In this document: positions 1 through 13,500 of the stretch, one piece after another
Layout of the letters: every line of letters starts with the position of its first letter
Numbering within the stretch: position 1 is the first letter of the stretch
Source: Meghimatium bilineatum
Lineage: Eukaryota; Mollusca; Gastropoda; Stylommatophora; Philomycidae
NCBI GenBank assembly: GCA_034231615.1
Contig: CM067316.1
Location: 31,932,009-31,996,008, forward strand
DNA length: 64,000 nucleotides
Reading direction: 5' to 3'
Translations under genes and position numbers: made by a program
Notes under the pieces: generated by a model
What the model was told of the DNA's origin: nothing
The model's input: the letters and a program-made list of their open reading frames with translations, nothing else
Databases searched by the model: none

Positions 1-544
1 CATAGACAAATATTTGTCAACCTAGAGAAAAGTGAAGCTGTCAGTCATCATGTAATTGTGGATATACTCAAGGGATGATTGGAGCATATATGGATGTGTC
101 ATGTGTGCAACAATGATGATCTGATGACTAACAATCATCATTCTTTCCTTCTCAACAAAATGATCCCTGCTATGATACAGATTTGTGCATCTATGGCATG
201 TACATTAGCATAATGGAAAATACATATATCAAAGTTAAAAAAGTACTAACACTTTGTCAAGAACAACATTAATGCCACAGAAATCAAAATACATAAGGAA
301 GGTGGTGAATACCAGATAATCCATGTAAAAACAAACAACATCCTTGAGTTCCACATCCTAAACTTCTACTTCCCAAATGACATCCCATTAAACATGACCT
401 AGTCCGTTTACTAATTTATAAACATGATTGGAAGCAATTTTCTCAGAAACTACTTGTTAGATTGCAGAGATCTTTGGTATGCACTTTCTGATATCAATAA
501 TGCTAAAATGTTGCTATTATTAGTCCATATAACCAGTGCCAAAC
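1..544. other. No recognisable feature
   Basis: AT-rich 3' flanking DNA. I see no exon, no tandem repeat and no recognisable transposon protein in this stretch. Confidence 0.5.
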
Positions 545-925
545 CTAGACAATGACAGCACAAGAGAAAAGAAAAATACTATGTCTATTAAAAATACTTG
601 AAGTGTCATAAAGAGGTAGGATTAGAAATGATAACATCAGACAGATAACCAAAACAATACTAGTAATGGAACATATCAAAAGACAAAAGATCAAGAGGTT
701 TTCACACACTTCCAGATTACCAACAGACAGCATGCCACAAATGGCCATGACACAGACATCACAGCTATAAAGCCATAGGTAGACCATGTAAAAGATGGAC
801 CACAGAAATGAAAGAAGCCACAAGCTTACAAGCAGCACACAAGAATGCCATCTCCAGAAAACTCTTCTACCCCTGATGTTGCAAAGTAAACAAGGGCCAC
901 ATCATATAGACAGACAGACAGACGG
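545..925 (+). mobile_element. LINE group 2, 3' end fragment
   Basis: This is the C-terminal coding tail and 3' end of a non-LTR retrotransposon, 5'-truncated and broken by stops. A readable piece is AIGRPCKRWTTEMKEAT, the basic RT C-terminal tail common to such elements. It ends in a short (CAGA)n run near 910-925. Two other copies of the same 3' end lie on the minus strand near 33240-33905 and 38863-39035, and the nucleotide match to the first of these is obvious over more than 200 bases. It cannot be active. Confidence 0.7.
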
Positions 926-1173
926 ATGGACAGGACAATAGATGCTATGGATTTTGCACATTGGTGAATTATTTTCATATTTTATGGTCACTGCAAATAG
1001 TCTTACTGTATTGTTAATGATTTTGTGAATATGATACATATTTTTTGTCTCATTTGTCTTCCTTGCAAGCAGAAACAACTTGAGCATCAAATATGTATCA
1101 TCGATGGAAGCTGACAAAGAGTCAAGTTTGCTTGGTTCCTTGACTAAACAACAGCATACTTGAGATTGGTCTC

Positions 1174-1460
1174 TTCTTCTTCTTCTTCTTCTGCGTTCGT
1201 TCTCAAACTCCTGCAGATTAGCAGGGTGTAGTCCGGAGAACGGAATGTGTTGTGCCATGGTTTACAGCACTGCTGCGATATTCTGCACCTTTCGGCCTGA
1301 CACATCTGATTTCAGCATGGCTTTGGGTCACTGACCCTATATGGGAGGGGACAGCCAACTCTATCCCATAACCTCCATAGTCGCCTTTTACGACATGCGT
1401 GGAAGGTAAACAGTGTCGCTATTCTTTGCTCCCCTTTCGGGCCCTGGCAACACACAGGCG
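1174..1460 (-). mobile_element. SINE-A, complete copy with target-site duplication
   Basis: A 287-bp short interspersed element read on the minus strand. It starts with cgcctgtgtgttgccagggc, contains a catgtcgtaaaaggcgacta block and ends in gaacgcagaagaagaagaag. It is flanked by a perfect 12-bp direct repeat, GAGATTGGTCTC, at 1162-1173 and 1461-1472, so both ends are real. Other copies are near 27815, 32522, 38330, 42822, 45310, 48215 and 56782. It has no coding capacity; the basic RRRRRRR open frame across it is only the GAA tail. Confidence 0.9.
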
Positions 1461-1472
1461 GAGATTGGTCTC

Positions 1473-2308
1473 TATTTGGACCATTTTGTTGCATGTGGAA
1501 ATCGATAATTGTAATTTTGTAAGCATATTTCACCATGATTTTGGCCAACAGAAGACCTACCAGCAGTATAAAAACAAGCCCTTTTTACATCCTGTTTTCT
1601 ATTATTTCCATAGGAGGTGGTTGCAGACGATACAAAGTATAATTAATGTTGTCAATAAAAATCAATGGAATAGTCAAATTTATCATCAAGTAAGCTGAAC
1701 TTTCCTTTAGACAACAGGTCTTCTATTGTGGAAGTTTAAAATTTCACTGCTAAAAACTATTATTAGAATAAGATGTTGTTTACTGTAGATTATGTGATAT
1801 TACATGCAATTAAATGAGGCTGATGACTCTATAATCTATAGAGGACATTTTTTTAATTTGATATATTTTTTACGAGCAAAAAATAATTTATATTGTTTCA
1901 TTGTTATTGGAAATTTACATGCCAATGATCTCTCCCATTTAGCAGGTAATTTCAGAGAAAATTTCTTACAACCTGGAATTAGTATGAATATGAATTAATA
2001 TGAATTAGTAAACGGACTACAGACTATAGCAAGTTAAATGATGAGATTACATGTGTCATATTTGTACAAATGATTAATTAAAAAAATATCACACATTTTA
2101 GATACAAGAATTTGTTTTGTTCAACAATATTTTTTCTTGAATTTGGGTACAAAATTCATTTGTATTATTTAAAGTTCATTAAGAAATTTATTACAAAGAA
2201 TGTTTATTTACAAAATTATCAGCATACATAAGTTTCAAGCACTTTTGAGCTGCACTGCCTTCTAACATCTTGAACTACTCTTTGCTAGCAAGCTTTTTTT
2301 TTAACATA
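1473..2308. other. Unassigned 3' flanking DNA
   Basis: AT-rich sequence with no gene or repeat that I recognise. Confidence 0.5.
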
Positions 2309-4356
2309 CCGTAATTTCCGTGCATAAGCCAAGAACTTTTGTACAATTATCCTAAATTGATTTAGGGGTCTCAGCTTATAAACGAGTACAACACAATTAA
2401 ATTTTTTTTTAAATATTATTCAAATACAGGTAACAGAGGGAAAAACTTACCTGTTTGATAAAACCCTCCAAAAAACCAGTGATTCACATGTTTTTGTCCA
2501 ATATATTCAGGCCGGGAAAAAGTGCATAGGGATATAATATTCCAGTATCCGATGTTATTTATTAACTGAAATACGGTAACGTGTAGGTACATATAATATC
2601 ATCTATGAAAACAAATGAAATATACTGATCTACCAGTATCCCACTTTTATTGTCTAGGCCTACCAAGTAGTGTTGTAGTATAAACTTCGATAGTAACAGA
2701 CACATTTTTAATTGGTTTGGCATGATTACAACAAAATTTTAAAACAAAATTAGCTGGTAGAAACACAAAAAAAAAGAACACAGAATATCGTAAAATACCA
2801 TTAACAGAGGAAAATGCTTACCAGCACCCAACCATTGCATTACTGATGGAGCACTTTTTGAAAGATCCTACCATCATTTTGGACTGCAAATCCGACCACA
2901 AATTTTTGACCCACTTAGCAATTTTAATGATGTCAGCTTTTTATTTACATTCACCCTTCATCACAGCTACATCGGATGACACTACAGGTATTCATTTCAT
3001 TTTGCCAGAAGTCTGTCATTACATTATTCTAGTAGTCGCATAAAGAAGACAAAGCTTCCAGGAATTAGATGTAGGTATACACAAACCCTGACCTTTGACA
3101 GTACGGTTGGTCATGCACAAACCATGACCATCTACAATACTATAAGACTTGTGTACAGAAAATGTAAACAGCCGTACTCAAAGGACAATTTTAATTATTT
3201 CTGTGAATTTTGTTGTCGGTCTTGGCTATTCGTAGCATACAACTCCAAGTATATAAATAGTGACCAATTAAAAGCATGACAATAATCAAAATGTAACGAT
3301 TTAAGTCCTAATTAATTCTTCACAGAGGTCTTCTACTTATGACGGTCTCAAACAAACACGCCACTTTTGGAATTTTGCCCGCTTAGGCAGTTGTGTGGGG
3401 ATTTTTTGGACGTGTAGGAGGGAGGGGGAGGAATGGAATAAATAGTGAAAGATGTCTTCTCTGTCCAGTCACTTGTACATAAACTGTTTTCACACCTTCT
3501 CCTTCCACAGTGGGATTCGAGGCAAATCTAGAAAACATGTAAAAGTTGTCCAGTTCACTGACTAGGGTCTAGCTAAAGTTTGTTTTACCAGTAATTTCCT
3601 TTTAGCATCATTTCACTTATCCCTATATTCTGATAATAACTGGATTCCACAGTACTGGGTATTGTTATTGTTTGTCCACTTTCTCCTAATTCCAACACAT
3701 CATAGACTTTTTGAAAGAAAATTCCACCCAAATTGATACCATGTGAATATAATTGATACCCTAATTGTTACTCTATTCCTGGATCTGCCCTGATTGATAC
3801 CACCCACTGCTAGTTTACTGGTAGTACCTTTCTGCCTGAAATAATGGACCAGCCGAAGACGGATATGTCAGGTCATTGGCGCAAATAAAACGGCGACACA
3901 GAATGCTGAAGAAGAAGAATGAATGGATATGATAGCTGGATGGCAATGCTGTTACCTGGCAGTCATGGGTTTAATGACCACTGACGACACCAACTAGGAA
4001 GGTGGGCTGTATTATCTTTGATGTATTGTTCTTAGTTAGTTGACTTTTATATACATTAAATGTGAGTGGGGCAGATGAAAGAAATGACCTTGCCTCTTAT
4101 GGTTACTAAAGTATATATTAATTTCCATTTAGCATGATTTTTCTATTCCCTCTTCATTCTTACAATAATGGGATTCCACAGTTTTACGCCCCTGTACTCT
4201 CATCAGTTGGTGTTCCTGTGTCCCACAATCCACAATTGGATTATTATTTTTTTTTTTACTTGCCTATAATTAGATTTTAGACTTTGGACACTTTAGAGAT
4301 GTCAAAATCACCTCCTCGGCTTATTATCGGATGGGCTTATATTTGAAAATCTACAG
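2309..4356 (-). mobile_element. pogo/Tigger-like DNA transposon, degraded, copy 1
   Basis: A 2.05-kb element with related ends: TACCGTAATTTCCG...ATAAGCC at the left and, reverse-complemented, TACTGTAGATTTTC...ATAAGCC at the right. A TA dinucleotide lies outside each end (2307-2308 and 4357-4358). About 2840-3040 matches the region of copy 2 (23748-25625) that encodes the C-terminus of a pogo/Tigger-type transposase. A second stretch (about 3920-4200) also matches copy 2, and part of it is duplicated near 3580-3650. There is no intact transposase frame. A SINE-B remnant sits at about 3846-3935. The right end lies about 100 bp downstream of the phosphatase stop codon. Confidence 0.7.
3846..3935 (+). 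mobile_element. SINE-B, internally deleted copy
   Basis: The short block ccgaagacggatatgtcagg, then ggcgcaaataaaacggcgac, then gctgaagaagaagaatg, matches the start and 3' tail of SINE-B copies at 11540, 17572 and 58267. The middle of the element is missing. It is nested in the Tigger-like element. Confidence 0.6.
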
Positions 4357-4458
4357 TAGATAATCTTGAATTTGTGTCTAAAACTCTAGCTCTGTATAGT
4401 ACCAGATTTTCAGAGTCTTTCTAATATTCTTATGACCATCCTAGAAACAACAGGCAGG

Positions 4459-4512
4459 TTACTCTTGATCCATATATTCTTGTACAATCTGATGCAGAAA
4501 TTTATATTGCTC
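4459..4512 (-). CDS. RPTP exon 19 (last): end of D2 and stop
   Basis: This 54-nt exon encodes EQYKFLHQIVQEYMDQE followed by TAA at 4461-4459. EQYxFxYxxxxEY is the standard last helix of a PTP domain, and the exon joins exon 18 (...RPQFIENL) in phase 0, as D1 exon 12 joins exon 11. The acceptor reads ttattcatacag before GAG. The intron before it is 4.57 kb, so the exon is easy to miss. The protein ends just after the D2 fold. There is no AATAAA in the roughly 100 bases before the Tigger-like element; the nearest ATTAAA on this strand is at 3975-3970. Confidence 0.82.
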   Translation of the reverse strand, partial: EQYKFLHQIVQEYMDQE

Positions 4513-7500
4513 CTGTATGAATAAACCAAAATGAACAAATGTCAAGTACTAAAATAGCTTACAAAATCAAAAGCTGTCAACAAGCAGGCATTACATGAAC
4601 AGAACAAATGTGATTGAAAAACATCATTTTAAATAAGCAATTTGGGTAATCCCTTTAACACTTTACTGACCAGCAATCAGAGCATGTTTATCTCCACTTA
4701 TCAAGGGTATTTGCAAATGTTTTAGACATTGATAATGCCATGTTTAAAAATCTGTATATCATCAAACTCACATCATAGAGAATTGAAATTTTCTATGTGT
4801 AATAACGAAAATGGCCCACAGCAACAGATATCCACAGAAAGCTGTATGGGAGCCTTGAGCTTTTAAATGCAGCAGCATTTATCAAGAAAACTAGACTTGC
4901 TGTGTAGACATGCTAACTGCAAACAAGAAGATAATCTGCCTATCATGCAAGGGATGTACAAAGAATAGATTATAAGTAATAACAGTAGATGTAAAAGGAT
5001 GTAAGAAACACAAATAAGCAAACCATTATAAAACTTGGCATATAGAATGCAAGGACCACATGCCCCTGACTCCCCAATGATAAACTTGCACAGGGTGATA
5101 AGATAAGAAAACAGAGTCATCACTGATGATGAGCTCAATAGCTTGCAGGTGGGTGTTGTTGCTAAACTATAAGACCAGTGTTTCTCAACATGTTGTCTTT
5201 GCACAAGGGAAAATCTAAATGTTTTGAAGACAACTTTTTACTGTTTTTAATTTGACATACTTATTTACATTATATTACATTTTTAGATCTTAGTTGGTGT
5301 TAGTAAAGTGGACTTCATTGGCTTTTATTTTAGTAAGTGAATTTGGTTGATTGTTATGCTAATAAGAGAATTGGTTGATTGTTATAATAGTAAGATAATT
5401 TGGTTGACTGTTATTCTAATAAGAGAACTTGGTTAATTGTTATGCTAGTAAGATAATTTGGTTGACTGTCCCTACCTTCTTTGGTGCCCTTCTCTCCAGC
5501 ACCCTCTTCCTATGTCTCGCTATATCAGCCCGATACTATCTCACAACGTGCTTCCCCGCATTAGTCCTTTACCATCCCCTGCTGTGTCCTCCCTGTGTCC
5601 TCCGGGCTCCCTCCAACCCGCACTTTACTTTCTTGCGTGACGTATCTCCGTCTCAAGGCTTCCGTAGATCCATCATGTACTTTCTTGTTTTTTTTCTCTC
5701 TTTCTTTCTTTGTCTCTTTCTTTCTCCTTTTCTTTTTCTTCCTTTTCTTTTCCCTCTTTTATTTTCTACCTCTGCATTTTTCTCATACTCTGTCATCTTT
5801 TCAGCTTTCTCTATGGCTATTTTGGTGTAGTCATGGTTCACAACCACCCCCCCCCCCTCTTAGTTGTTCGACATAAGCCCCTGTACTCTCATCAGTTGGT
5901 GTTCGCTGTGTCCCATTTTTCCTCCAGGCTATTGTCTTTTCCATTGTTCTCCCTTTCACAGGTGTGTTTTATTTTCACTTTGGCGCCTCGGGTACAGTCT
6001 ATTACTGTGGCATGTCTGTATTTTTCTAACCTGTACAAACCTGTACAAATTTTTTACTTTGTAGCCATAATGTGTGTGATCATCCAGATGGAAGGAACTG
6101 TGACCAGTCGCTGCATCAGTTAAGTTATTGCACTATTTTATTCTCATATATCACCATTATCTGCTCATATTCTCTTCCTGCTGTTTGCTCTTTCTCTTCT
6201 GTTCCGCCTTTTTTGGCCTCTTTCTCCCCTTTCTCTCTCTCCCACCTGATCCCTCATACCATCTCATTTTGCTCTTCCCTTACATTATGATTGCTTGTCT
6301 TTAGCATTCATTCTCTGTTGCAACTTTTGAGGTAAGTATTTTTAATGTACTTTTAATTTACTTGCTAAGATAATTTGGTTGACTGTTATTCTAATAAGAG
6401 AGCTTGGTTGATTGTTATGTTAGTATGAGAACTTGGTTGATTGCTATACTAGTATGAGAACATGGTTGATTGTTATGCTAGTATGAGAATTTGGTTGACT
6501 ATTATGTTAGTAAATTGGTGTAGATCAACAGTTATGTTTTTCTGCTTGCCGATAGCCTAGTTTTGGAGAGGATTTGGGCTCCATTAAGTAAAACCATACC
6601 CATAGAAATGTTACACTGGAATATCAACACAATATGACATGTAATAAGATAGGACTTTCTCTAAAATTAGTTTGCAAGGAACAGTCGAGAGTGGATGGAA
6701 AAGAGGACAGAGAAAATCCTGGATTGATAAAATCCTGGATTGATAAAATCAAGGGATGGTCTAGGCGTGATATTTCTATACTTCTACAAATGACTAAGGA
6801 CAGAGCTGTTTGGGGGGCATTTTGTACTGATGTGTGGCACACCTACGACCTTGATGGGTTATGAGTCTCATTATTATTATTCTTGTCTTATCCATGTGTG
6901 CTGCGAGGCGTCATGGGGAACAGAAGTCTTCTTTCTTTTGCTGTGATGCTGCTGCCATAGTGCAGTGTTGGTGTTCTAGTATTTCTCAAATGTCATCTAT
7001 CCATCTTTGTCTGGGTCTTTCCGTTTATCTTTTCAGATACCGTTTATCTTTTCAGATACATTTTATTGAAGGTTCTTGATGGAATGCAATCTGGTTCGAT
7101 TATGATTAGGTGGCTGAATCATTTGATTATTATACTAGTAAGCAAAATTGGTTGATTGGTATTTTAGTAAGAGAACTTGGTGGACTGTTATGCAGATAAG
7201 AAAATTTGGTGGATTATTATAAACAAGAACTTGGTTGGCTATTATGCAAAGAAGGAAACTTGGATGACTGTTATGCTAGGAAGGGAACATGATTGAGTAT
7301 TATGCTAGGAAGAGAACATGATTGAGTATTATGCTAGGAAGGGAACATGATTGAGTATTATGCTAGGAAGAGAACTTGGATGACTGTTATGCTAGGAAGG
7401 GAACATGATTGAGTATTATGCTAGGAAGAGAACATGATTGAGTATTATGCTAGGAAGGGAACATGATTGAGTATTATGCTAGGAAGAGAACTTGGATGAC

Positions 7501-10500
7501 TGTTATGCTAGGAAGGGAACATGATTGAGTATTATGCTAGGAAGAGAACGTGATTGACTATTATGCTAGGAAAAGAACATGATTGAGTATTATGCTAGGA
7601 AGAGAACATGATTGAGTATTATGCTAGGAAAAGAACATGATTGAGTATTATGCTAGGAAGGGAACATGATTGAGTATTATGCTAGGAAAAGAACATGATT
7701 GACTATTATGCTAGGAAGAGAACATGATTGAGTATTATGCTAGGAAGAGAACATGATTGACTATTATGCTAGGAAAAGAACATGATTGACTATTATGCTA
7801 GGAAGAGAGCTTGGTTGACTTATGCAAGGAAGAGATTTGACTGACTATTAACCTGTAGCAGCCAGCTAAAAATAGTGCATATTGCGCCTGACACCCAACC
7901 ATTTTTTATGACTTCTGGTTTTTCTGCATGTGTTTGCTTTTTTTGCGTAACATTTTTATTTATTGAGTTATTGATTTCCAATTTGGAGACAATAGAGATA
8001 AATGGATGCTGGATATGATTTGGAGGTGTTATTTGCTTGCATGTGTCAGTGTTATATTGTGTACAACAAAATCAAGAATGTGGACAAGCACACACAAAAA
8101 CTTAGCTCATCAAGATCACGCGTAGACCTAGTTATAGGAAACACTGCTCCTCAAATTCTTCATCATAAATTACATCACTATTACTATTAAATATTATAAA
8201 CATTTCTCTCAAACACCATACGTTGATATACAGTAACTGAAACACTAAAGCTTTAAAAGGTGTTCTTTTCTGAATCATAATCCATGAAGAAATAGCGAAA
8301 AATGGCAGCACCGAAGTTTGGCTTGTAAACGTGAAAGGTCGAATAAATTACACCTGCGTATATACGTATATCGCTGTGGAAAACCAAGGAACAATCACTC
8401 TAGCACACACTTACTATAAGAGCATGATGGAAATAAACATTGATGATTGTTGTCCATGACTTAATTCTTGATTAGAAACTGGCCTCACAGCATGTGGGGG
8501 CATTCCCATAAGTGCTCCGCCCTCTGTTACAGCAGCCATTCGACTCGATGGTGTTTCGAGTCTAATGCTGCCAAAACAGACGTCGACATCATGGCACAAC
8601 TCTGGCCCTTGCGACAGGTTTCTTTGTTGTTCCACCCACCCACGCCATGCCCATAACTTGTTCAAGCACAACATCAGCCTGACAGAACAACATGGTAACT
8701 GTTATCGAAGGTTATGACTACGGGATGTACATGACTATAAATGGCTACCTCAATGTAGAAATTTGTCGACAGTGGGTTTCTATCCCTAGATTAAATTTTT
8801 CAACTTCGGATTGCTAAAGGTTAAGCCAGGAAGGAACATGATTTACTATTATGCTAGGAAGGGAACTTTATTGACTATTATGCTAGGAAGGGAACTTGAT
8901 TGACTATTATTCTAGGAAGAGAACTTTGTTTGCTATTATGCTAGAAAGGGAACTTAGTTGACTGTTAAGCTATGAGGGGAGAAATATTAATATTTATTAG
9001 GTATATTAAATATACAAAAATTTCAAACAATGCTAACTTAACAATTTTAATATAGAAATTTAGTTTCATAATTCTTACCAAATTTTCAATAAATTGTGGC
9101 CGATTGATTCTGATCTGCTTAACAGTCTGGTACACATCCACCTCATAGTCCAGTTCTAGACGTTCTAGGAGCAGGCTCATGGCCACAAACACTCCACTCT
9201 TGCTAGCTCCATTCCTAACAAAATGCAAACTATTTAAATAAATTGGACTTTATTTATCCACATGTGGATTAACTGTTTGCATTGCACCACTACACCATAC
9301 AAAACATATGTTGAAAAGAAAAGTTTTACATGAGAATAGTACTACAGGAATCATCAAATGTATGAGCACATGATTGCTTTTGCATAGACAATTTATAAGC
9401 AGGCTAACTTAAAGTCAAAGGCTCCATTCTTCTATTGGAGCAAAGCAAGAAGAAACTAGTTTGCTGACAAAAACATTAAAATCTCCATGATTGAGGTAAG
9501 TGCACCTCTTAATACAGAATGTACACAAAAATGTTCTTTCTTTTGTTTGTTATATGTCTACTTTATTTTGTTTGCTATATGTCTACACTGTCAGACAAGT
9601 ATTCTGGAAGAACTCTTTGGTTATCTGGGTTTCTTTGGTTCCATAATTATTTGGTTACACTATGTCTTTCCCAGTTGTTCATAATGGTAACAGTTCTGCA
9701 GGATATGCTCAGAGTTCTGTTAATCTGTTTAGCAAGTGTACAGCTTCTGTCCTCAACAAGGACCTTAAGTTCATCCCTTTCCGCCCTGCATATGATCAAT
9801 ACTAAAATCTTCAAGACATCCACTATTACCATCGTCATCTTCGTCTCTGTTATAATTTCTTTGGCAAAGAACCATCTGATACTGACATTTGTTCTCTGGA
9901 TATGAGAAGAAATATTCATGGACAGGCTCACAGGTTCTTGATCTTTACATCAAGAATATTCTCTATGATATTCAATCACATCATCACAACCGCATCAGAC
10001 GCTCCAATGTCACTCTTGCTGAATCATGCGCATCTTCATAGGCATGAAATTCTTGAGACTAACGGAAATTTAACCAGTCTGATCTAATGGCCCCAAATCA
10101 CCTGGTAACTCGAGTAAACGGGTTTTTCCGTACTTGACTAATGATAATGAAGTACAATTCTCATCTTTCTGCTTGCTTTGATGTTTAGTTTGCTTCTTAT
10201 ATGCAAGAATTCAACACCGTTGAGAACCCACAGAACAGATGTGAAGATGACCATTTGTTGACACTCAGAGATGGACTTCAGAGCAGATTGTTCTATTGCT
10301 TCAACAGTATACTTGAAGCAGAATTTTTCCAGCTCTCCAAGAAGAACATATTTACACATCTTGATCATGAATTTAAGAAATTACTGTCTAAAACACTGTA
10401 CACATTATTTATTCTCAGAGGGAACAATCTAAATAAGTCAAGCTAATACATACATGCAATGTACTGTGATAGGGCCCTTGCTATTTTGTCGAAGCCATTC

Positions 10501-13500
10501 ATTAACCAAGTTAAATAGCCGCAGCAGTGGGCTTACAGAGTTGGGGGTTGTCTGGTAATCAGGCCAAGTCTTGAACATGAACTGTTTAATAGCTCGCTCT
10601 TCACCCTTCACAAACAAATACATAGGTATATAATCAGCTGGGGTTATAGACAATATTATATAAAGAATGATTCACGCTTTTGAAAACAAGTGCTACAGAC
10701 GTCTGTTAAGAATTAGTTATATATTAGTTATATTGCATATTTAGCTTGACACTGTAGTAATATTTAGCAAGAAGAGAATTCTCCACAGAAATTATAAAAA
10801 AGATGGAAGTTTAGGTCACTGACGATGATGGTGATCTCTTTAAAAAAAAATCCAGATAAGATAGAAAGAGAAAAGTAAGATAAAAGAGAACCAGTTCACT
10901 TGTATGGCTAGCCTACTAGCAATACAGCAACAGTTGCTCTCTATACAATTGAAGTGGTAAAAACACTTAATGCATTAGTTACCATGTCAAAGTAGGATGT
11001 GTCAGGACATTGGTGCATTTAAAATGGCAACCAACATATTTTTGTTCTCTGAACTATATGCTGCTGCAATATAGTAGGACTACTGTTCTGTTACAAAGAG
11101 ACATCCATTGGGAGTTTAAGAACCAACTAAAAAAAAAAGTAAATGGGATACTGTTAAAGTAAGTTAAAAGATTTAATTATATAAAACTATAATAACTTCT
11201 GATAGTAAATGCATAGCAGAAGAATAGAATGAAATATTTCCCAAGCACGGAAGATGATTCCAGCATATGAAGTTAAGTACCTGTTAATTTAATTAACAGG
11301 TCTTTATCAAAGACAGTAAAAAGACATAGGACATTGAATAACATTGAAAAAACATTTGTGATTGTAGTTGTTCCCAGGAACTGAGACCTTGTTGCTGGAA
11401 AAATTCTCCAGAGATAGGAAAATATCATTTTATTTATTAGGAGCTACAACATGTGACTGATGACAGAATCAAAGCAAGCATAAACAACTGATGAACAATG
11501 ATTCCTCTCAACAGAATAATGAAATGATTCATAGCACAATATACTTCTCCTTCTTCTTCTTCAGCGTTCATTCCCAAATTCCGGATCTCTCTTATAGCAG
11601 TACAATGGTTCAACTAGATTTCCACCAGGGTGTAGTCCAGAAACTGAAAACTGTTTTGTATCACCGTTTTATTTGTGCCAATGGCCCAATACATCTATCT
11701 TCGGCTGGCACAAGATACTAATCCTACTAAAACAGGTAAAAAATTACCTTCCAACTCACACGAGGACATTATCCTTCATCCATCACATAGAACAACAATT
11801 GTTCATTACATACAATCACAGTACAAGAAAATCTCACTGGCACAAGCCATGTCTGGTAATTGCTGACCTTTTCAAGATGACTCAATTTAAAAACCCTGAC
11901 TGTGACATCTATATCAGCCTCAGAGGATGACAACAGCTCCACGCTGAGAGGCCCATGTTCCTCAGTGTAGCCATACTCCTCTGGCCAATACAAGGCACAT
12001 GACTGTAAAAGCAACAACGTTTCTATAAACATTACTATTTGAAGGTGGCCAAGAACACAATAGAATATCTTAATAAAATATAAATTTAATTAATTAAATA
12101 AAACACACATTCTTAATTGTTGTTTTGAGACAGACTGTAAGATGGTACTTCAAATCAAACGACATACTACGAGAGGAGACAAAACAAGAATATGTGATGA
12201 GCATTATCAGAAAACGCCGCTGGACATACATCGGCCACATACTTAGAATGAAGGAAGAGAGAATTCCACGACATACCTTCATGTGGACACCAGACGGTAA
12301 AAGAAAACAGAGACTAAAAAAAAAAACGCTCAGAAGAACATTTATGAATGAATTAAAAACAGCCATAAATGCACAAGACCTGCAATCCCTAGCAACTGAC
12401 CGACAGGCATGGAGAACTATGACATCCGCTCTATGTGCTCTATCCGCTCTAACATAGCAAAAGAGGAACTGACTGACTGTAAGATGGTAGCCGAGCATAT
12501 TTCTATTTGATAATTCTGTGAGGAAGACTTAAACCTGGTCAAGATGGCAGGTGCTTTGGATATCTTTTGACCAGCCTCTGGACCAGGTTATATTTTTGGT
12601 GTTTCAGTGTATTTCACAACAATACCCAAGTTGGTTCCATAAGAGCAAAAGCTGTATGGATGATATCTTCACACATTGACAAATAACACACAGAGCCACA
12701 GAAAATTGTTATAATTGTCAGAAGTTTACATCAGATTTGTTGACCAAGAAAAGATCTTTGATATAGTAGATAGACAACAACTATGGAAAGCACTATCAAC
12801 ATATGGAGTACCAGAACATTTCATTAATATATGCAAGGGAAGTCCCCTGGACAGACGGAAAGATAAAAAACCAAATTGATTATATACTAATAGAACAAGA
12901 ATGAAAAAACAAATATTCATGCGCAGATCATGAGTTACTCATCGCAAAGTTTAAATCAATGATAAAAAAGACAACAAAAAATTCAATCATTTCCAGATAC
13001 GATATTATGTCTTTATTGAAAGAATACAACATCGAAATTCAAAACATTCAAAAAACTACTTGAATTACAAGAAGAATACACTCCAAAAGAACTTAAAAAC
13101 AAAATAAGTGGAATTTTCAATAACTATAAAAAAACATGCTAGACAAGAAGAGCCAGAAGAAGAAAGAGTATATATCAGAAGAAACTATGAACATCATCCA
13201 AGAAATGAGGCAAATTAAACGTAGTAAAAACTGAACATATTATAGAAGTCTGTCAAGAGATATTCAAAGAATTAGGCAAGACAAGCAAAATTACACAAAC
13301 AAAATATGCTTTGAAATAGAAGGGCAGAAAAACCAAGGTAACAATAAAATGATGTTTGAAAATGTACGACACCTAATAGACAACAAACTTCAACCATCAT
13401 TAAAAGTGCTGAAAGATAAACAAGGAAAAATACTAAAGGAAGGTAAAGATGTCTAATATAGATGGAAGGAATACTGCAGCGAGATGTACAATGACTAAAG

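Noticed and set aside
902-1258. Minus-strand 118-codon frame with a poly-Arg run
   Set aside because: The Arg run is the GAA tail of SINE-A read in one frame; the rest runs into flanking AT-rich DNA.
4863-5204. 113-codon minus-strand frame in intron 18 as the missing D2 end
   Set aside because: It has no PTP motif. The exon at 4512-4459 supplies the expected EQYxF helix in the right phase.
5429-6290. Overlapping plus-strand frames of 60-137 codons
   Set aside because: C/T-rich composition, all three frames open, no recognisable domain.
8414-8674. 86-codon minus-strand frame between minisatellite islands as a phosphatase exon
   Set aside because: No PTP similarity, no consistent splice sites or phase with exons 18 and 19.
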